Shown one piece after another: positions 34,931 through 44,184 of a DNA stretch of 64,000 nt; position 1 is the stretch's first letter; each line of letters begins with the position of its first letter. The stretch comes from Fodinicurvata fenggangensis DSM 21160 (lineage in GTDB: Bacteria; Pseudomonadota; Alphaproteobacteria; Kiloniellales; DSM-21159): assembly GCF_000686045.1 (NCBI RefSeq), contig NZ_JMLV01000011.1, positions 62,001-126,000 on the forward strand, written 5' to 3'. Below the pieces are notes generated by a model. The model was given only the letters and a program-made list of their open reading frames with translations. It was not told the origin of the DNA and ran no database searches. The position numbers were made by a program, and so were the translations under genes.

Positions 34931-35637
34931 TGGGACATTCCACCCATCATGTCACCCAGGTCCATGGGCTCGGCCGGCAAGAGGAAGTCGCCTTCCGGAC
35001 CGGGATGGTCCTCGAGTGAAAGCACCTCGAAGCGATCCCCGAAGCTCAGCGCGGCCAACCCCTTTTCCTGCAAGGCTTCAAGAAGTGGGTTGGCCTCCTG
35101 CCCCTGCACCAGGTTCGACATCTCCATCTTCAGCTGCTGGTTCTCCAGAAGCCGCGGGTCGTCGCTGAGCACCGCGGAATCCGTGTGACTTGCCCCCTCT
35201 TCGTCCAGCCAGGAAATCTCGTAAATCTCACCCGTGACACCGGCCACGTCCTTCATTTCCCCGGTGGCATCGATCTCCTGCACCTCGCTCGGCATCGCCA
35301 GGCCGGCCCCTGTCTTCAGCTGATCCGTCGATTGGGTACCCTGCGCCTGCGGCAGGTCGGCCAGGGCACTCAGCGCCATGACCATGACACGACCGCCGGC
35401 ACTCGTGATCGAATAGATCTCGCCGTCGCGCAACAGCATATAAGCCTCGACGCCAGCAATATCGGTGCGCAACGCACCGCCACGCCAGCGTTCGGTCATC
35501 TCCAAGCGCCCCATGTCCCCGCCATCAGCGGAATAGGTAAGCGACCCATCGGCAAGCGCAGGTCCAGCCGTGCCTGCAACCACTGCCAACAACAACAGGC
35601 TGGCGAGTCTGTGGAGGGGGTAAACTGTTCGGCGCAT
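34927..35637 (-). CDS. Exported protein of unknown function in the vWA/WG operon
   Basis: A 236-residue protein with a signal peptide (VYPLHRLASLLLLAVVAGTAGPALA) and a mature part starting DGSLTYSADGGDMGRLEMTERWRGG. The pattern of an N-terminal beta-rich sheet with paired hydrophobic strands recalls LolA-like or DUF4412 exported proteins, but no match is certain. The C-terminus is rich in Glu, Met and Gly (LGDMMGGMSQ). ATG 35637 is favoured over 35676 because GGGAG precedes it by eight bases and the signal peptide begins there. It overlaps the protease gene by four bases. Confidence 0.72.
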   Translation of the reverse strand: MRRTVYPLHRLASLLLLAVVAGTAGPALADGSLTYSADGGDMGRLEMTERWRGGALRTDIAGVEAYMLLRDGEIYSITSAGGRVMVMALSALADLPQAQGTQSTDQLKTGAGLAMPSEVQEIDATGEMKDVAGVTGEIYEISWLDEEGASHTDSAVLSDDPRLLENQQLKMEMSNLVQGQEANPLLEALQEKGLAALSFGDRFEVLSLEDHPGPEGDFLLPAEPMDLGDMMGGMSQ

Positions 35638-35672
35638 GACACACTCCCTTGTCGTCTTGAGACGGCCGTCCA

Positions 35673-37772
35673 TCACTCAGCCTGCTCCAGAGGCAGGTAC
35701 GCGAAACGGCCACGGATCATCCCGGTCCCCTCGATCTGGGACTGCTCGGTAATATCGACCTCGAAGCTGCCGAACAGCTTGCCAGCGCGTCGCTCGAGCT
35801 CACCCTGCGCAAGGATCGGGTTATCCGCGAAACTTGCCTTTACGGGCTGTTCGGGACCGGCCTGGAACGGGCCATCTGCCTGGTCTTCCGGGAATCGCAG
35901 CAAAAGTTGCGGCCCCCACCTGCCAAGCTGGACTCGCAATTCGCCCTCGGCGATTTCAGCCTTGCCGGGGCTGAGTATCTGGGCCGCGGGCCGCTCCATG
36001 GCCTCGGCCATCTCGGCAAAGGACCCCGTCACCTCGCTCACGACCACCTCGGGCGCATAGCTGTAGGGGATATCACGGAACCTGCCCGACAGCTCGATCG
36101 TGTTCTCCGGTGTGTCCGAGGACGCAAGCGTCATCGCGAAACGGCCGCTCATCGCCTCGCGATCGAACCGCGTCAATTCCAGCGTCCCGCCTTCAACGGA
36201 ATGATAGCTATCGGGCCGCTCGGCACTGGGTGCTGCGTCGATAGGACTAAGCCAGAGATTGGCTCTCAGGGCGTCATCCGCAAAGCCGCCCTGAATGGCT
36301 CGCTCGCCTTCTTCCAAGCCTGCCGGCAGGTTGAACGACAGGGAGGCGTGTACAGGTTGGTCCTTCCATGTGGCCGTGCCTTCCAGCCTGAGTTGCCAGG
36401 GGCCTTCTGCATTCAGGCCCGATGCCGTATAACGCGAACGGTTACAGGGGGCATCGGCACGCTGCGGCGCCACGGTCCCGGTGGCCTGGCCCTCCAGGGT
36501 CATGTCATAGGCGGCGGGCGCCAACTCCCCCTCTTCCGTCGTGGCCGACAGGGGCGTAGCCCCCGGTTCGGGGCGACAATCCGTGGAATCAATCACGACC
36601 TTTCCCGTGCGGTCCAGATAGACCAGCTTGGCCTTGGGATAACGCTGCACACCCGGCGGCGTGGCCGACAGGCCGCGGGGATCCTGCTTGTTCGGCCAGG
36701 ACAACGCGAGCGGCTTGCCACAGACATTCCCGCCCCTGGCCACCACCAGGGGCAACAGGCCATGCCGATAGCGCGGCATACGCTCGGTATCGCAGATGGA
36801 AAGGCGGCTGTTGCGCTCTGGATCGACGGCCACCTGCCCTTCGGGGTCGATCCAGACAACACGCTGGGGCGCACGCTCCGGCTTCACGGCAGCGCGCCCT
36901 TCATGAAAGGACGCAACCTCATCAAAGGCGCGTGTCGTGCCGTCCGACTCGGCCAGTTCGCGCAGGACCCAGTCCTTCTTGTTCATGTAGCCCGTTTCCC
37001 TGTCCAGGGTCACAGCAGCCAATCCGTCCGAATAGGATGCGGCCTTGCCGAGAATGAACTTGCGCGGCAGGACCGGGCTGCCTTGGGTATCGATGAAAGC
37101 CCAGTTCTCGGGCGAACGGGCTGCCGGCGCCCGGCCACCGGAAAAGTCCCCGCCATCGACAAATTCCGGCGGTATCACCACCTGACCTTCCGAATTGATC
37201 CAGCCCACCCGGGATTTGCCGTCATCCGTCTCGGGGGCAATGCGCACCCAGGCCATGCCTTCCGAAAAGGAGCCCAGGTCCGTCACCTGGTATTCTTCCA
37301 GGCCGGGCGGATCCCAACGTTCACCATCCAGGTCGAGATAGTGGGGCTGCCCATCCTGAGGTGTCGCGGCAGAGCAGCCCTCGCTGTAGGGCTTGAAGGG
37401 CGAGAGGTGATAGTCGGCGCCGTCAATGCTCACACGGTCCGCATCACGCGCGCCGGGCTCGGCAATATAGCTGCCCGAGCGATCGATAATGCCCCAGCCA
37501 TCCTCCGTCTCGACGGCAGCGCGCCCTTGCGAGAAGGGCCGCACCTGGCGCCATTGGGGCGCAATCTGCCATTGGCCCTCGCGATCGACATAGCCCCAGC
37601 TATCCTCCAGGAGCAAGGGATAGAGCGCCGCCCCTTCTTCCGCCTGGGCCGCCTCCATCGAAGGACCGCAGCCCTGGGCAAGGGCCGGTGAAATCAGGAA
37701 CAGACTGGTGACAAGAATGGCGCCGGACAGAACCTGACCGCGCGCCCTGGAAAGCATTACAGGCACCGTCAT
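35673..37772 (-). CDS. Exported WG-repeat protein (locus 1)
   Basis: A 699-residue protein with signal peptide (SGAILVTSLFLISPALAQ) and WG repeats: DSWGYVDREGQWQIAPQW, DGWGIIDRSGSYI, SRVGWINSEGQVVIPPEF, ENWAFIDTQGSPVLPRKF and VVWIDPEGQVAV. A beta-rich C-terminal part without repeats follows. WG repeats form beta-hairpins thought to act as binding scaffolds. The start ATG 37772 shares one base with the vWA stop (TGATG), GGAGG being seven bases upstream. Homologous in its repeat part and domain order to the protein at 62103. Confidence 0.85.
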   Translation of the reverse strand: MTVPVMLSRARGQVLSGAILVTSLFLISPALAQGCGPSMEAAQAEEGAALYPLLLEDSWGYVDREGQWQIAPQWRQVRPFSQGRAAVETEDGWGIIDRSGSYIAEPGARDADRVSIDGADYHLSPFKPYSEGCSAATPQDGQPHYLDLDGERWDPPGLEEYQVTDLGSFSEGMAWVRIAPETDDGKSRVGWINSEGQVVIPPEFVDGGDFSGGRAPAARSPENWAFIDTQGSPVLPRKFILGKAASYSDGLAAVTLDRETGYMNKKDWVLRELAESDGTTRAFDEVASFHEGRAAVKPERAPQRVVWIDPEGQVAVDPERNSRLSICDTERMPRYRHGLLPLVVARGGNVCGKPLALSWPNKQDPRGLSATPPGVQRYPKAKLVYLDRTGKVVIDSTDCRPEPGATPLSATTEEGELAPAAYDMTLEGQATGTVAPQRADAPCNRSRYTASGLNAEGPWQLRLEGTATWKDQPVHASLSFNLPAGLEEGERAIQGGFADDALRANLWLSPIDAAPSAERPDSYHSVEGGTLELTRFDREAMSGRFAMTLASSDTPENTIELSGRFRDIPYSYAPEVVVSEVTGSFAEMAEAMERPAAQILSPGKAEIAEGELRVQLGRWGPQLLLRFPEDQADGPFQAGPEQPVKASFADNPILAQGELERRAGKLFGSFEVDITEQSQIEGTGMIRGRFAYLPLEQAE

Positions 37773-39112
37773 CACTCCACCTCCGAAATCTCGATGCGGT
37801 TAAATTCGGTGATCGTCTGCTCCGAGCCCCATGTTCCCGAGAACAGCGCTGGATCTCCCATGCTGCGCAGAACGGTGACCGGGTCCGTCTCGACGGTCTC
37901 CGGGCCGTCTGTCTGCAGAGTCCAGCCGTTCATGCTCAGGCGCGCCTGATATTCGCGGCCGCGCTTGGAGAGCGTCAGTTCGGCCCCCTTCTCTTCGAAA
38001 TCCTTCAGGATCTGTGCGAGATCATAACCGCGCACGTCTCCGGCAATCTCGACAGCCTGCTTGGTCTCATTGCCGTTCGAGACCGCAAGCAGCTGCAGGT
38101 GCATGTCGTCGTTGGAGTTGCCCTGTCGGTAGAGGCGCGCAATCACGAAGTTCTCGACATCCGCATAGCGACCCACTTCTATGACCGCCTTGCGGCCACC
38201 CAGTGTTTTCACTTCACCCATCTGCGAGGTGAAGCTTGCGGTTATGTCCCAGTCCCCCTCGGGCAGCTCGACATCCGTCCAGCGGAATATGTTGGGCTGC
38301 TCCTCGGTGCCGATTGCCCCTGACTGCACCGTCATGGTCATCAAGGCGCCGTCCTCGAGGATGAAGCCCGTGGGTTCCGGATGGTCGATCGACCAGGCGT
38401 CGCCCAGCTCGCTGCGCTCGAACTCATCGACCCTGAGGGGCTCGGCAGGCTGGTTTTCCGTGGTGTCCTCGCTGACTTCCTGCAGGGCGCCCGTCAGGCT
38501 TTCCGCATCCGTGGCGGGCAGGTAGCGCCCCCCCGTGGTTTCGGCCAGGCAGGCGAGTTGGCCATCGGCATCCTCCACGTCGAAACCGATGACATGCGCC
38601 GTCATCTGCGTGTTGCCCTTGGCAAGCTTGTCGCCGAGCGCACAGAGGTCGGCGCCGCAGGTTTCCAGCCCATCGGTCACCACGATGATCGAGGACGGCA
38701 GGTCCTGCCCGGACAGGGCCTCCACCGAAGCCTCAACCGAAGCGCCGATCATGGTCTTGCCCAGCGGCGTCACCCCCTCGATGGCCTTGTCAAAACTTGC
38801 CCGGTCCAAGACTCCGGGAGTCACAAGCGTCTCGATATCCGAGCAATCCCCTTCCGTCCTGTGCCCATAGGCGATCAGTCCGAGTCCGCGGCGATCCGGC
38901 CAGTCATTGAGCATCCTGCCTATGGCATCCCGGGCAATCTCGATCTTGGCCACCCCATCGATCTGCCCCCACATGCTGCCGGATCCGTCCAGAACCAGCA
39001 TGGTCTGCGAGTCAATCTCCTGTGCCTGTGCCTGTGCCTGTGCCTCTGACTCGGGCACCGCCGCAAGCAGAAGCGGGACCGCCAGGACTGCGCACAAATT
39101 CCGTTTTGCCAT
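37772..39112 (-). CDS. Exported von Willebrand factor A domain protein (locus 1)
   Basis: A 446-residue protein with signal peptide and an AQAQAQAQ stretch before the mature domain. The vWA domain (about 38-220) has an intact MIDAS: LVLDGSGSMWG with Asp42, a downstream Thr in GKTMIGASVEA and VVTDGLETCG. Paired cysteines (CSD, CGADLC) suggest disulfides in the periplasm. The C-terminal half has DDMHLQLLAVSNG and a beta-rich body without known name. It is the first gene of the four-gene operon and a paralogue of the vWA part of the protein at 59451 (shared GQIDGxAKIEIAR and AYGHRxExDCxDIETL). Confidence 0.9.
   Translation of the reverse strand: MAKRNLCAVLAVPLLLAAVPESEAQAQAQAQEIDSQTMLVLDGSGSMWGQIDGVAKIEIARDAIGRMLNDWPDRRGLGLIAYGHRTEGDCSDIETLVTPGVLDRASFDKAIEGVTPLGKTMIGASVEASVEALSGQDLPSSIIVVTDGLETCGADLCALGDKLAKGNTQMTAHVIGFDVEDADGQLACLAETTGGRYLPATDAESLTGALQEVSEDTTENQPAEPLRVDEFERSELGDAWSIDHPEPTGFILEDGALMTMTVQSGAIGTEEQPNIFRWTDVELPEGDWDITASFTSQMGEVKTLGGRKAVIEVGRYADVENFVIARLYRQGNSNDDMHLQLLAVSNGNETKQAVEIAGDVRGYDLAQILKDFEEKGAELTLSKRGREYQARLSMNGWTLQTDGPETVETDPVTVLRSMGDPALFSGTWGSEQTITEFNRIEISEVE
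39021..39044. repeat. Four tandem hexanucleotides in the vWA signal region
   Basis: TGTGCC is repeated four times without change (GGCACA on the coding strand), encoding Ala-Gln pairs just after the signal peptide. The unit is a multiple of three, so slippage would change length but not frame. Confidence 0.85.
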
Positions 39113-39364
39113 AAGTCCCCCTGTTCCGTTCCTTTCCGTCTTGTCTCAAGGTTCGTCACTGGTTCCTAATGGACAGGACGCTCCCCAAGCCTAACAACAC
39201 AGTTTCCGGAGGGACCCGTTTATTTAGAGGGGATGGGAATGAATCGGCAACATTCGCAGTCGCGACACCGACCTGGATCGCCTGAACCGGCGCAGGCGAC
39301 AGCTAAACGGCCCATTTCCAGAACGGCTTCGCACCTGCCGGCATGCGTCATGTCATCGGCATGA

Positions 39365-39799
39365 CGGCCCGCCTGGCGGTCGGCGGAGGCCATCTTCGCC
39401 GAACCGGACTCGCCCGGGTTCATCAATGCTCGGACAGAGGCCCTCCTCGGGCTCCTCATGCCGGCCTTCGAAGCAGGATTCCAGGCAATCGACCGCAGGA
39501 AAATGCACCAGGCTCGGCTGCGGCAGCTCATAGAGACCTCTTCCTTGCCCCAGCTCTCGATCCAGAAGACCCGCACGGAACGGGTGGCTTACATGCTGGC
39601 CGAGATCTTCGGCCTGACTCTGCGGCAACAGGAGGTCAGTGCCCTGCTACTGGCCAGACATACGACGGCTTCCATCTCCAGGACACTCGGCGTGAACTAC
39701 AATACCGCCCGTAGGCATTGCGAAGCGATTCTGCAGAAATGCGCGATCAGGCGTCGCGAACAACGGGCCATTCTGGCGCACGAGAACGTCCGCGGCTGA
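39365..39799 (+). pseudogene. 5'-truncated LuxR-type regulator
   Basis: After a stop at 39362 the frame reads RPAWRSAEAIFAEPDSP, then ARTEALLGLLMPAFEAGFQAI and, near the end, a LuxR helix-turn-helix: FGLTLRQQEVSALLLARH, TTASISRTLGVNYNTARRHCEAIL. There is no start codon before ATG 39458, and the part before it still looks like the end of a sensor domain, so the gene has probably lost its 5' portion. A short protein from 39458 carrying only linker and HTH might still be made. The 250 bases between it and the vWA gene show no other gene. Confidence 0.65.
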
Positions 39800-39849
39800 A
39801 AGCTTTCCCACAGTTTGTCCTGGAAAAACGTCCCCTTTCACAAAGGCTG

Positions 39850-40758
39850 TCAGCTCCTGAAGGGTCCTTTCAGGCGCCGCAGCGGCAGGTTCACCAGCGC
39901 AACCCCGACAAGGACCACGGCGAAGCCGCCCAGGTCGCTCAACAGGATGCTGTCGCCGAAGGCCAGCCAGGCCATGACCATGGTCACCGGCGGGCCGAAG
40001 TAGAACAGGCTGGCCACACGCGTGGCGTCCAGGCGGTCGATCAGGATCCACATCAGGCCATAGGCCGCCAGCGAGACCGCAACCACCATCCAGGCCAGCG
40101 TGCCGATCAGCGGCAGGGTCCAGTCTGTCTCAAGCCCCTCCAGCAGAACCGCCGGAATGGCCAGGGCAATCATGGTGGCCAGGGACTGCCAGAAAAGTTC
40201 CAGGTCCAGCGGCGGCGGCCGTTGGGCCATGACCTGCCGGCGCTTGATCAGGCTGGCGATCGTGATCGCCACCACGGACACGAACGGCAGCAGGTAGCCG
40301 ATCAGCGAGACATCGTCCACACGCAGCCGCGCGCTCACGGCAAGGACGACCCCGGCAAAGCCGACCGCCAGGCCGATCCACTGCCGGGGACTGGTCACCT
40401 CCCCCGTGACGGGACCGGACAGGGCGCCGGTCATCAGGGGCTGCAGGGCCACCACCAGGGCCACGATGCCGGCCGGCACGCCCTCGGCAATCGCCAGCAG
40501 GGCGAAGCTGAGCCAGACGCCATGGGACAGGATGCCAATCATGCTGGTCATGGCGGCCTGACGCGGGGGCAACGACAGGCTGCTTCCGCGCAGCTTGAGG
40601 ATGACCAGCAGCAGCAGGGTCAGGGCCCCATAGCGCCAGAAGAACAGGGTGAAGGTCTCCGCATAGGGCAGCCCGGCCTCGGCCCCGATGAAGCCCGAGT
40701 TCCACAACAGGACAAAGGCCACGATCAGCAGCAGAACCGGCAATGACTGAAGTTTCAC
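39850..40758 (-). CDS. EamA/DMT-family transporter
   Basis: A protein of about 302 residues with ten membrane helices; LLLIVAFVLLWNSGFIGAE begins the first EamA half and LIDRLDATRVASLFYFGPPVTMVMAWLAFGD ends the second (typical LDATRVASLFYFGPP). It probably exports a small metabolite. GTG 40758, immediately before the first helix, is chosen as start; a TTG at 40797 would add 13 residues. It is downstream of the TRAP genes on the same strand with a 90-base gap and may or may not belong to that operon. Confidence 0.85.
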   Translation of the reverse strand: MKLQSLPVLLLIVAFVLLWNSGFIGAEAGLPYAETFTLFFWRYGALTLLLLVILKLRGSSLSLPPRQAAMTSMIGILSHGVWLSFALLAIAEGVPAGIVALVVALQPLMTGALSGPVTGEVTSPRQWIGLAVGFAGVVLAVSARLRVDDVSLIGYLLPFVSVVAITIASLIKRRQVMAQRPPPLDLELFWQSLATMIALAIPAVLLEGLETDWTLPLIGTLAWMVVAVSLAAYGLMWILIDRLDATRVASLFYFGPPVTMVMAWLAFGDSILLSDLGGFAVVLVGVALVNLPLRRLKGPFRS

Positions 40759-40848
40759 TTGAATCTTTTCCGTAGTCGGCGGTGTGGACAGGCGCAAAAC
40801 CTAGGTCCATCACCGAAGAAGCACAAGACTCCCCCGCTAATTCCACCT

Positions 40849-42399
40849 TCAGTAGAGAAGTGACGGCAGCCAGGTGGCGATGGCCTGGAAGTTCCAGATA
40901 ATGATGACCGCAACGATCTGAAGCCCGATGAAGGGTATCACGCCGCGATAGATCTGTTCCGTCTTCACCTCGGGCGGTGCGGCACCGCGGAAATAGAACA
41001 GCGAGAAGCCGAAGGGCGGCGTCAGGAACGAGGTCTGCAGGTTGATGGCGATAAGCACGGACAGCCAGATCGGATCATGGCCCAGCAGGATCAGCGGCGG
41101 TGCCAGCAGGGGCAGCAGGATCACGCTGATCTCGACGAAATCCAGGAAGAAGCCCAGTACGAAGACCAAGGCCATGGCGAAGACCAGGGCTCCGGTCGCA
41201 CCCCCCGGCATGGCGGTCAGGATGGCCTCGATCGTCTTGTCGCCGCCCAGGCCAACGAAGACCAGCGCGAAGACGGAGGCCGTCAGGATGGTGGCGAAGA
41301 TCATGGAGGTGACCACCATGGTGGAGGTCAATACGGGCTTCAGGATCTGTTCGCGCAGGGCCTGGCGCACGGCAGCCAGGATCGCGAGGCCCCCACCCAG
41401 CAGCAAGGCGCCATAGAAAATGCCCTGCAGCAGTTCCAGCGTCCCGGTGTCCGAGCGCTGCAGGCGCACCGGGGCCGTACCGGCGGCAATGGCCAACACC
41501 AGGAAGCAGAGCGCCCCCAGCGCAATCAGGCGGGCCGGCCCGCCCAGCCGGTACCCGGCCAGCATCAGCGCTCCCACCGCGCCGACGGAGGCCGCCTCCG
41601 TGGCGGTGGCCACCCCGCCCAGGACCGAGCCCAGCACCGCAATGATCAGGAGGATCGGCGGCACCACGGCCAGCAGGGTATCCTTCGCCGTGGGGCGCGC
41701 GACCTTCTCCTTCAGGGCGGGCGCGTCGTTGGGCAACAGCCAGGCCCGCACCAGGAGGTAGATGATGTAGAGGCCCACCATCAGGAGACCGGGCAGCAGG
41801 GCGGCCGCGAATATCTGGCCCACGGACAGGGTGCTGACCGAGAACTTGCCCTCGGCATACTGGGCCTGCTGGTAGGCGTTGGACATCACGTCCGCCAGGA
41901 TGATCAGCAGGGTGGAAGGCGGGATGATCTGCCCCAGGGTGCCGGCCGTGCAGATGATGCCCGAGGCCAGCTTGGGGTCGTAGCCGTTGCGCAGCATGGT
42001 TGGCAGCGCAATCAGGCCCATGGCCACCACCGTGGCGCCGACGATCCCGGTCGAGGCCGCCAGCAGGGCGCCTACGATCACGACGGAAACGCCCAGCCCC
42101 CCGCGCAGGGGCCCGAACAGGCGGCCCATCTTCTCAAGCAGATCCTCGGCAATGTGGCTCTTCTCAAGCACAACGCCCATGAAGACGAACAGGGGAATGG
42201 CGATCAGCGTGGTGTTGGTCAGCACGCCGAAGACGCGCTGGCCCAGCGCGCCCAGCAAGCCACTGTCGAAAGCGCCCGTGGCAACGCCGATACCGGCGAA
42301 GATGACGGCGACGCCGGCAATGGTCAGGGCCACCGGATAGCCCAGCAGGATCGCGCCGATCATGGCCGCGAACATCAGGATGTCGAGAGGAAGGGTCAC
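40849..42399 (-). CDS. dctM: TRAP transporter large permease subunit (DctM)
   Basis: A 516-residue polytopic protein with the DctM opening LDILMFAAMIGAILLGYPVALTIAG, the conserved MGVVLEKSHIAEDLLEKMGRLFGPLRGGLGVSVVIVGALLAASTGIVGATV (core LRGGLGVSVVIVGALLAAS) and C-terminal PLLAPPLILLGHDPIW. It is about 80 residues longer than the common type, with an inserted region near residues 260-350, as in the TakQM/mannitol-chloroaromatic group. The GTG at 42399 overlaps dctQ by four bases, with GAGGG upstream. It moves substrate with a sodium gradient. Confidence 0.92.
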   Translation of the reverse strand: MTLPLDILMFAAMIGAILLGYPVALTIAGVAVIFAGIGVATGAFDSGLLGALGQRVFGVLTNTTLIAIPLFVFMGVVLEKSHIAEDLLEKMGRLFGPLRGGLGVSVVIVGALLAASTGIVGATVVAMGLIALPTMLRNGYDPKLASGIICTAGTLGQIIPPSTLLIILADVMSNAYQQAQYAEGKFSVSTLSVGQIFAAALLPGLLMVGLYIIYLLVRAWLLPNDAPALKEKVARPTAKDTLLAVVPPILLIIAVLGSVLGGVATATEAASVGAVGALMLAGYRLGGPARLIALGALCFLVLAIAAGTAPVRLQRSDTGTLELLQGIFYGALLLGGGLAILAAVRQALREQILKPVLTSTMVVTSMIFATILTASVFALVFVGLGGDKTIEAILTAMPGGATGALVFAMALVFVLGFFLDFVEISVILLPLLAPPLILLGHDPIWLSVLIAINLQTSFLTPPFGFSLFYFRGAAPPEVKTEQIYRGVIPFIGLQIVAVIIIWNFQAIATWLPSLLY

Positions 42400-42920
42400 G
42401 AAAGCGCCCTCGGTTCTTTCACGGGCAGCGCGCGCAGACGCAACCAGTCTCGCAGCACGCAAGCGATGCCCTGGATCATCAGCAGGATACAGAACGCGGG
42501 GATCAGGGATTTCAAGAGGAACGAGGCAGGAATGCCACCCACCGAGATCGGACCCTCGAGTGTCGCCCAGGAGCGCGTGACGGACGGCCAGGAATAGGCC
42601 AGCAGGACCAGCATCGCCGGGAACAGCAGGCAGACATGGCCAATCAGGTCGATCAGCGCGCGTCCGCGCGCAGAGGCGTTGGAATAGAAGATATCGACGC
42701 GGACATGGCGGTCCACCAACAGGGTATAGCCCGCGCCCAGCATGAACAGGGTGGCGTGAAGATAGAGAACGCTTTCATCCAGGAAGATGAAGCTGACACC
42801 GAAGACATAGCGCAGCACCACGATGAAGAACTGCAGCAGCACCATGAACAGCGCAAGCCAGCGCACCAGGGCGCCGACCCCCCGGTTGATCCCATCGCAG
42901 GCTGCCATCACTGCATTCAT
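42396..42920 (-). CDS. dctQ: TRAP transporter small permease subunit (DctQ)
   Basis: A 174-residue protein with four membrane helices: VRWLALFMVLLQFFIVVLRYVFG, YLHATLFMLGAGYTLLVDRHVRVDIFY (conserved small-subunit phrase VDRHVRVDIFYS), LIGHVCLLFPAML and SLIPAFCILLMIQG. ATG 42920 is preferred over 42944. It lies between dctP and dctM, 90 bases after dctP. It forms the membrane complex together with DctM. Confidence 0.92.
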   Translation of the reverse strand: MNAVMAACDGINRGVGALVRWLALFMVLLQFFIVVLRYVFGVSFIFLDESVLYLHATLFMLGAGYTLLVDRHVRVDIFYSNASARGRALIDLIGHVCLLFPAMLVLLAYSWPSVTRSWATLEGPISVGGIPASFLLKSLIPAFCILLMIQGIACVLRDWLRLRALPVKEPRALS

Positions 42921-43009
42921 GCAATCACTACCCCCGGCATGCACTCATTGTCCCCGGAAACGGCGGCGGCGCCGAAGCGCCGCCGCCCGGGTTCCCCGTG
43001 ACAGCTTCG

Positions 43010-44101
43010 TCAGTAGTTGTAGTCCAGCGCACGGGCGTTCAGCTGTCCGCCATCGGCATAGACCATGTACTCGCTGATCAGGTCACGATAGGCAAGGAAG
43101 CTTTCCGTGATGCGACGGGTCAGTTCGTCACTGTCCTCGCGCATATCGGCCATCACCTCGCCGGCCGCATTGCCCATCTCGACCAGGACCTCGTCCGGCA
43201 GCTTGCGCACCTTCACGTCATGCTCGTTGACCAGCTGGCGCAGGGCCTCGGCATGGCGGGTGGAGTATTCCGTCCAGACCGGATTGTAGAGGCTCTGGCA
43301 GGCATAGGTCACAGCCTGCTTCAGGTCGTCGGGCAGCTCGTTGTAGACTTCCAGGTTCACGGCGCATTCCTCGGCCGAGGAGGGTTCGCCGACACCCGGC
43401 CAGTAGTAGTTCTGGGCAATCTGGTGGAAGCCCAGCGCGCTGTCGGTCCAGGGACCGATGAACTCTCCGGCGTCCAGGGCACCCGATTCCAGGGCCTGGA
43501 ACATGTCACCGCCCCCCATGGCCTGGGGGGACATACCCAGCTTGGAGGCCATCTCGGACGCCAGTCCGGTGGTGCGGAAACGCAGGCCACGCAGGTCGTC
43601 CACGCTGTTGATCTCCTCGCGGAACCAACCCGCCCACTGCGGGCCGGAGTTACCACAAAGGAAGGGCTTCAGGTCAAACTGGGCATAGACCTCGTCATAG
43701 AGCTCCTGTCCGCCGCCATAGTGCAGCCAGCCCAGCTGCTCATCGGCGCGCAGGCCGAAGGGCTGGGAACCGAACAGCAGGATGCCCTTGTTCTTGGAAC
43801 CCCAATAGGACGGCACGGCATGATAGAGATCGGCCGTGCCCTCGCCCACGGCGTCGAACACGCCGTTGCCGGGCACGATTTCGCCGGCGGCATAGAGCTC
43901 GACCTCGATGCGCCCGCCGGACAGGGCGGTGATGCGGTCGGCCAGCATCTGTGCGGCCACGCCCGGTCCCGGCAGGTTCTTCGGCCAGGCGGTCACCATG
44001 CGCCAGCGGCGCACGTCGTTCTGGGCGATGGCCGGTGCGGCAAGGGTGCTGGTGGCTGCGACACCGCCGGCGGCGGTGGCCAGGAATTGACGTCTTTTCA
44101 T
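43010..44101 (-). CDS. dctP: TRAP transporter solute-binding protein (DctP/TakP type)
   Basis: A 363-residue protein with a Tat-like leader (KRRQFLATAAGGVAATSTLAAPAIA). The mature part WRMVTAWPKNLPGPGVAAQMLADRI and SYWGSKNKGILLFGSQPFGL, QWAGWFREEI, GLRFRTTGLASEMASKLG (with the ligand-anchoring Arg region) fits the TakP branch, which binds organic carboxylates such as 2-oxo acids. Start ATG 44101 has GGGAG eight bases upstream. It lies 83 bases after hutU on the same strand and so is likely part of the hut operon, making urocanate or a related carboxylate a possible ligand (inference). Confidence 0.9.
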   Translation of the reverse strand: MKRRQFLATAAGGVAATSTLAAPAIAQNDVRRWRMVTAWPKNLPGPGVAAQMLADRITALSGGRIEVELYAAGEIVPGNGVFDAVGEGTADLYHAVPSYWGSKNKGILLFGSQPFGLRADEQLGWLHYGGGQELYDEVYAQFDLKPFLCGNSGPQWAGWFREEINSVDDLRGLRFRTTGLASEMASKLGMSPQAMGGGDMFQALESGALDAGEFIGPWTDSALGFHQIAQNYYWPGVGEPSSAEECAVNLEVYNELPDDLKQAVTYACQSLYNPVWTEYSTRHAEALRQLVNEHDVKVRKLPDEVLVEMGNAAGEVMADMREDSDELTRRITESFLAYRDLISEYMVYADGGQLNARALDYNY

Positions 44102-44184
44102 TTCTGGTTCTCCCATTGGTTTGATGACGTGAAGTGCTCGGTGGGCATTCCCTCTGGACCTTTTTTCTCCCGAACTCCCTCTGT

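Noticed and set aside
35907-37691. 594-codon plus-strand frame
   Set aside because: Antisense to the WG-repeat gene, which has signal peptide and repeats.
41077-42597. 506-codon plus-strand frame rich in Gln/His/Arg
   Set aside because: Antisense to dctM; typical GC-driven shadow.
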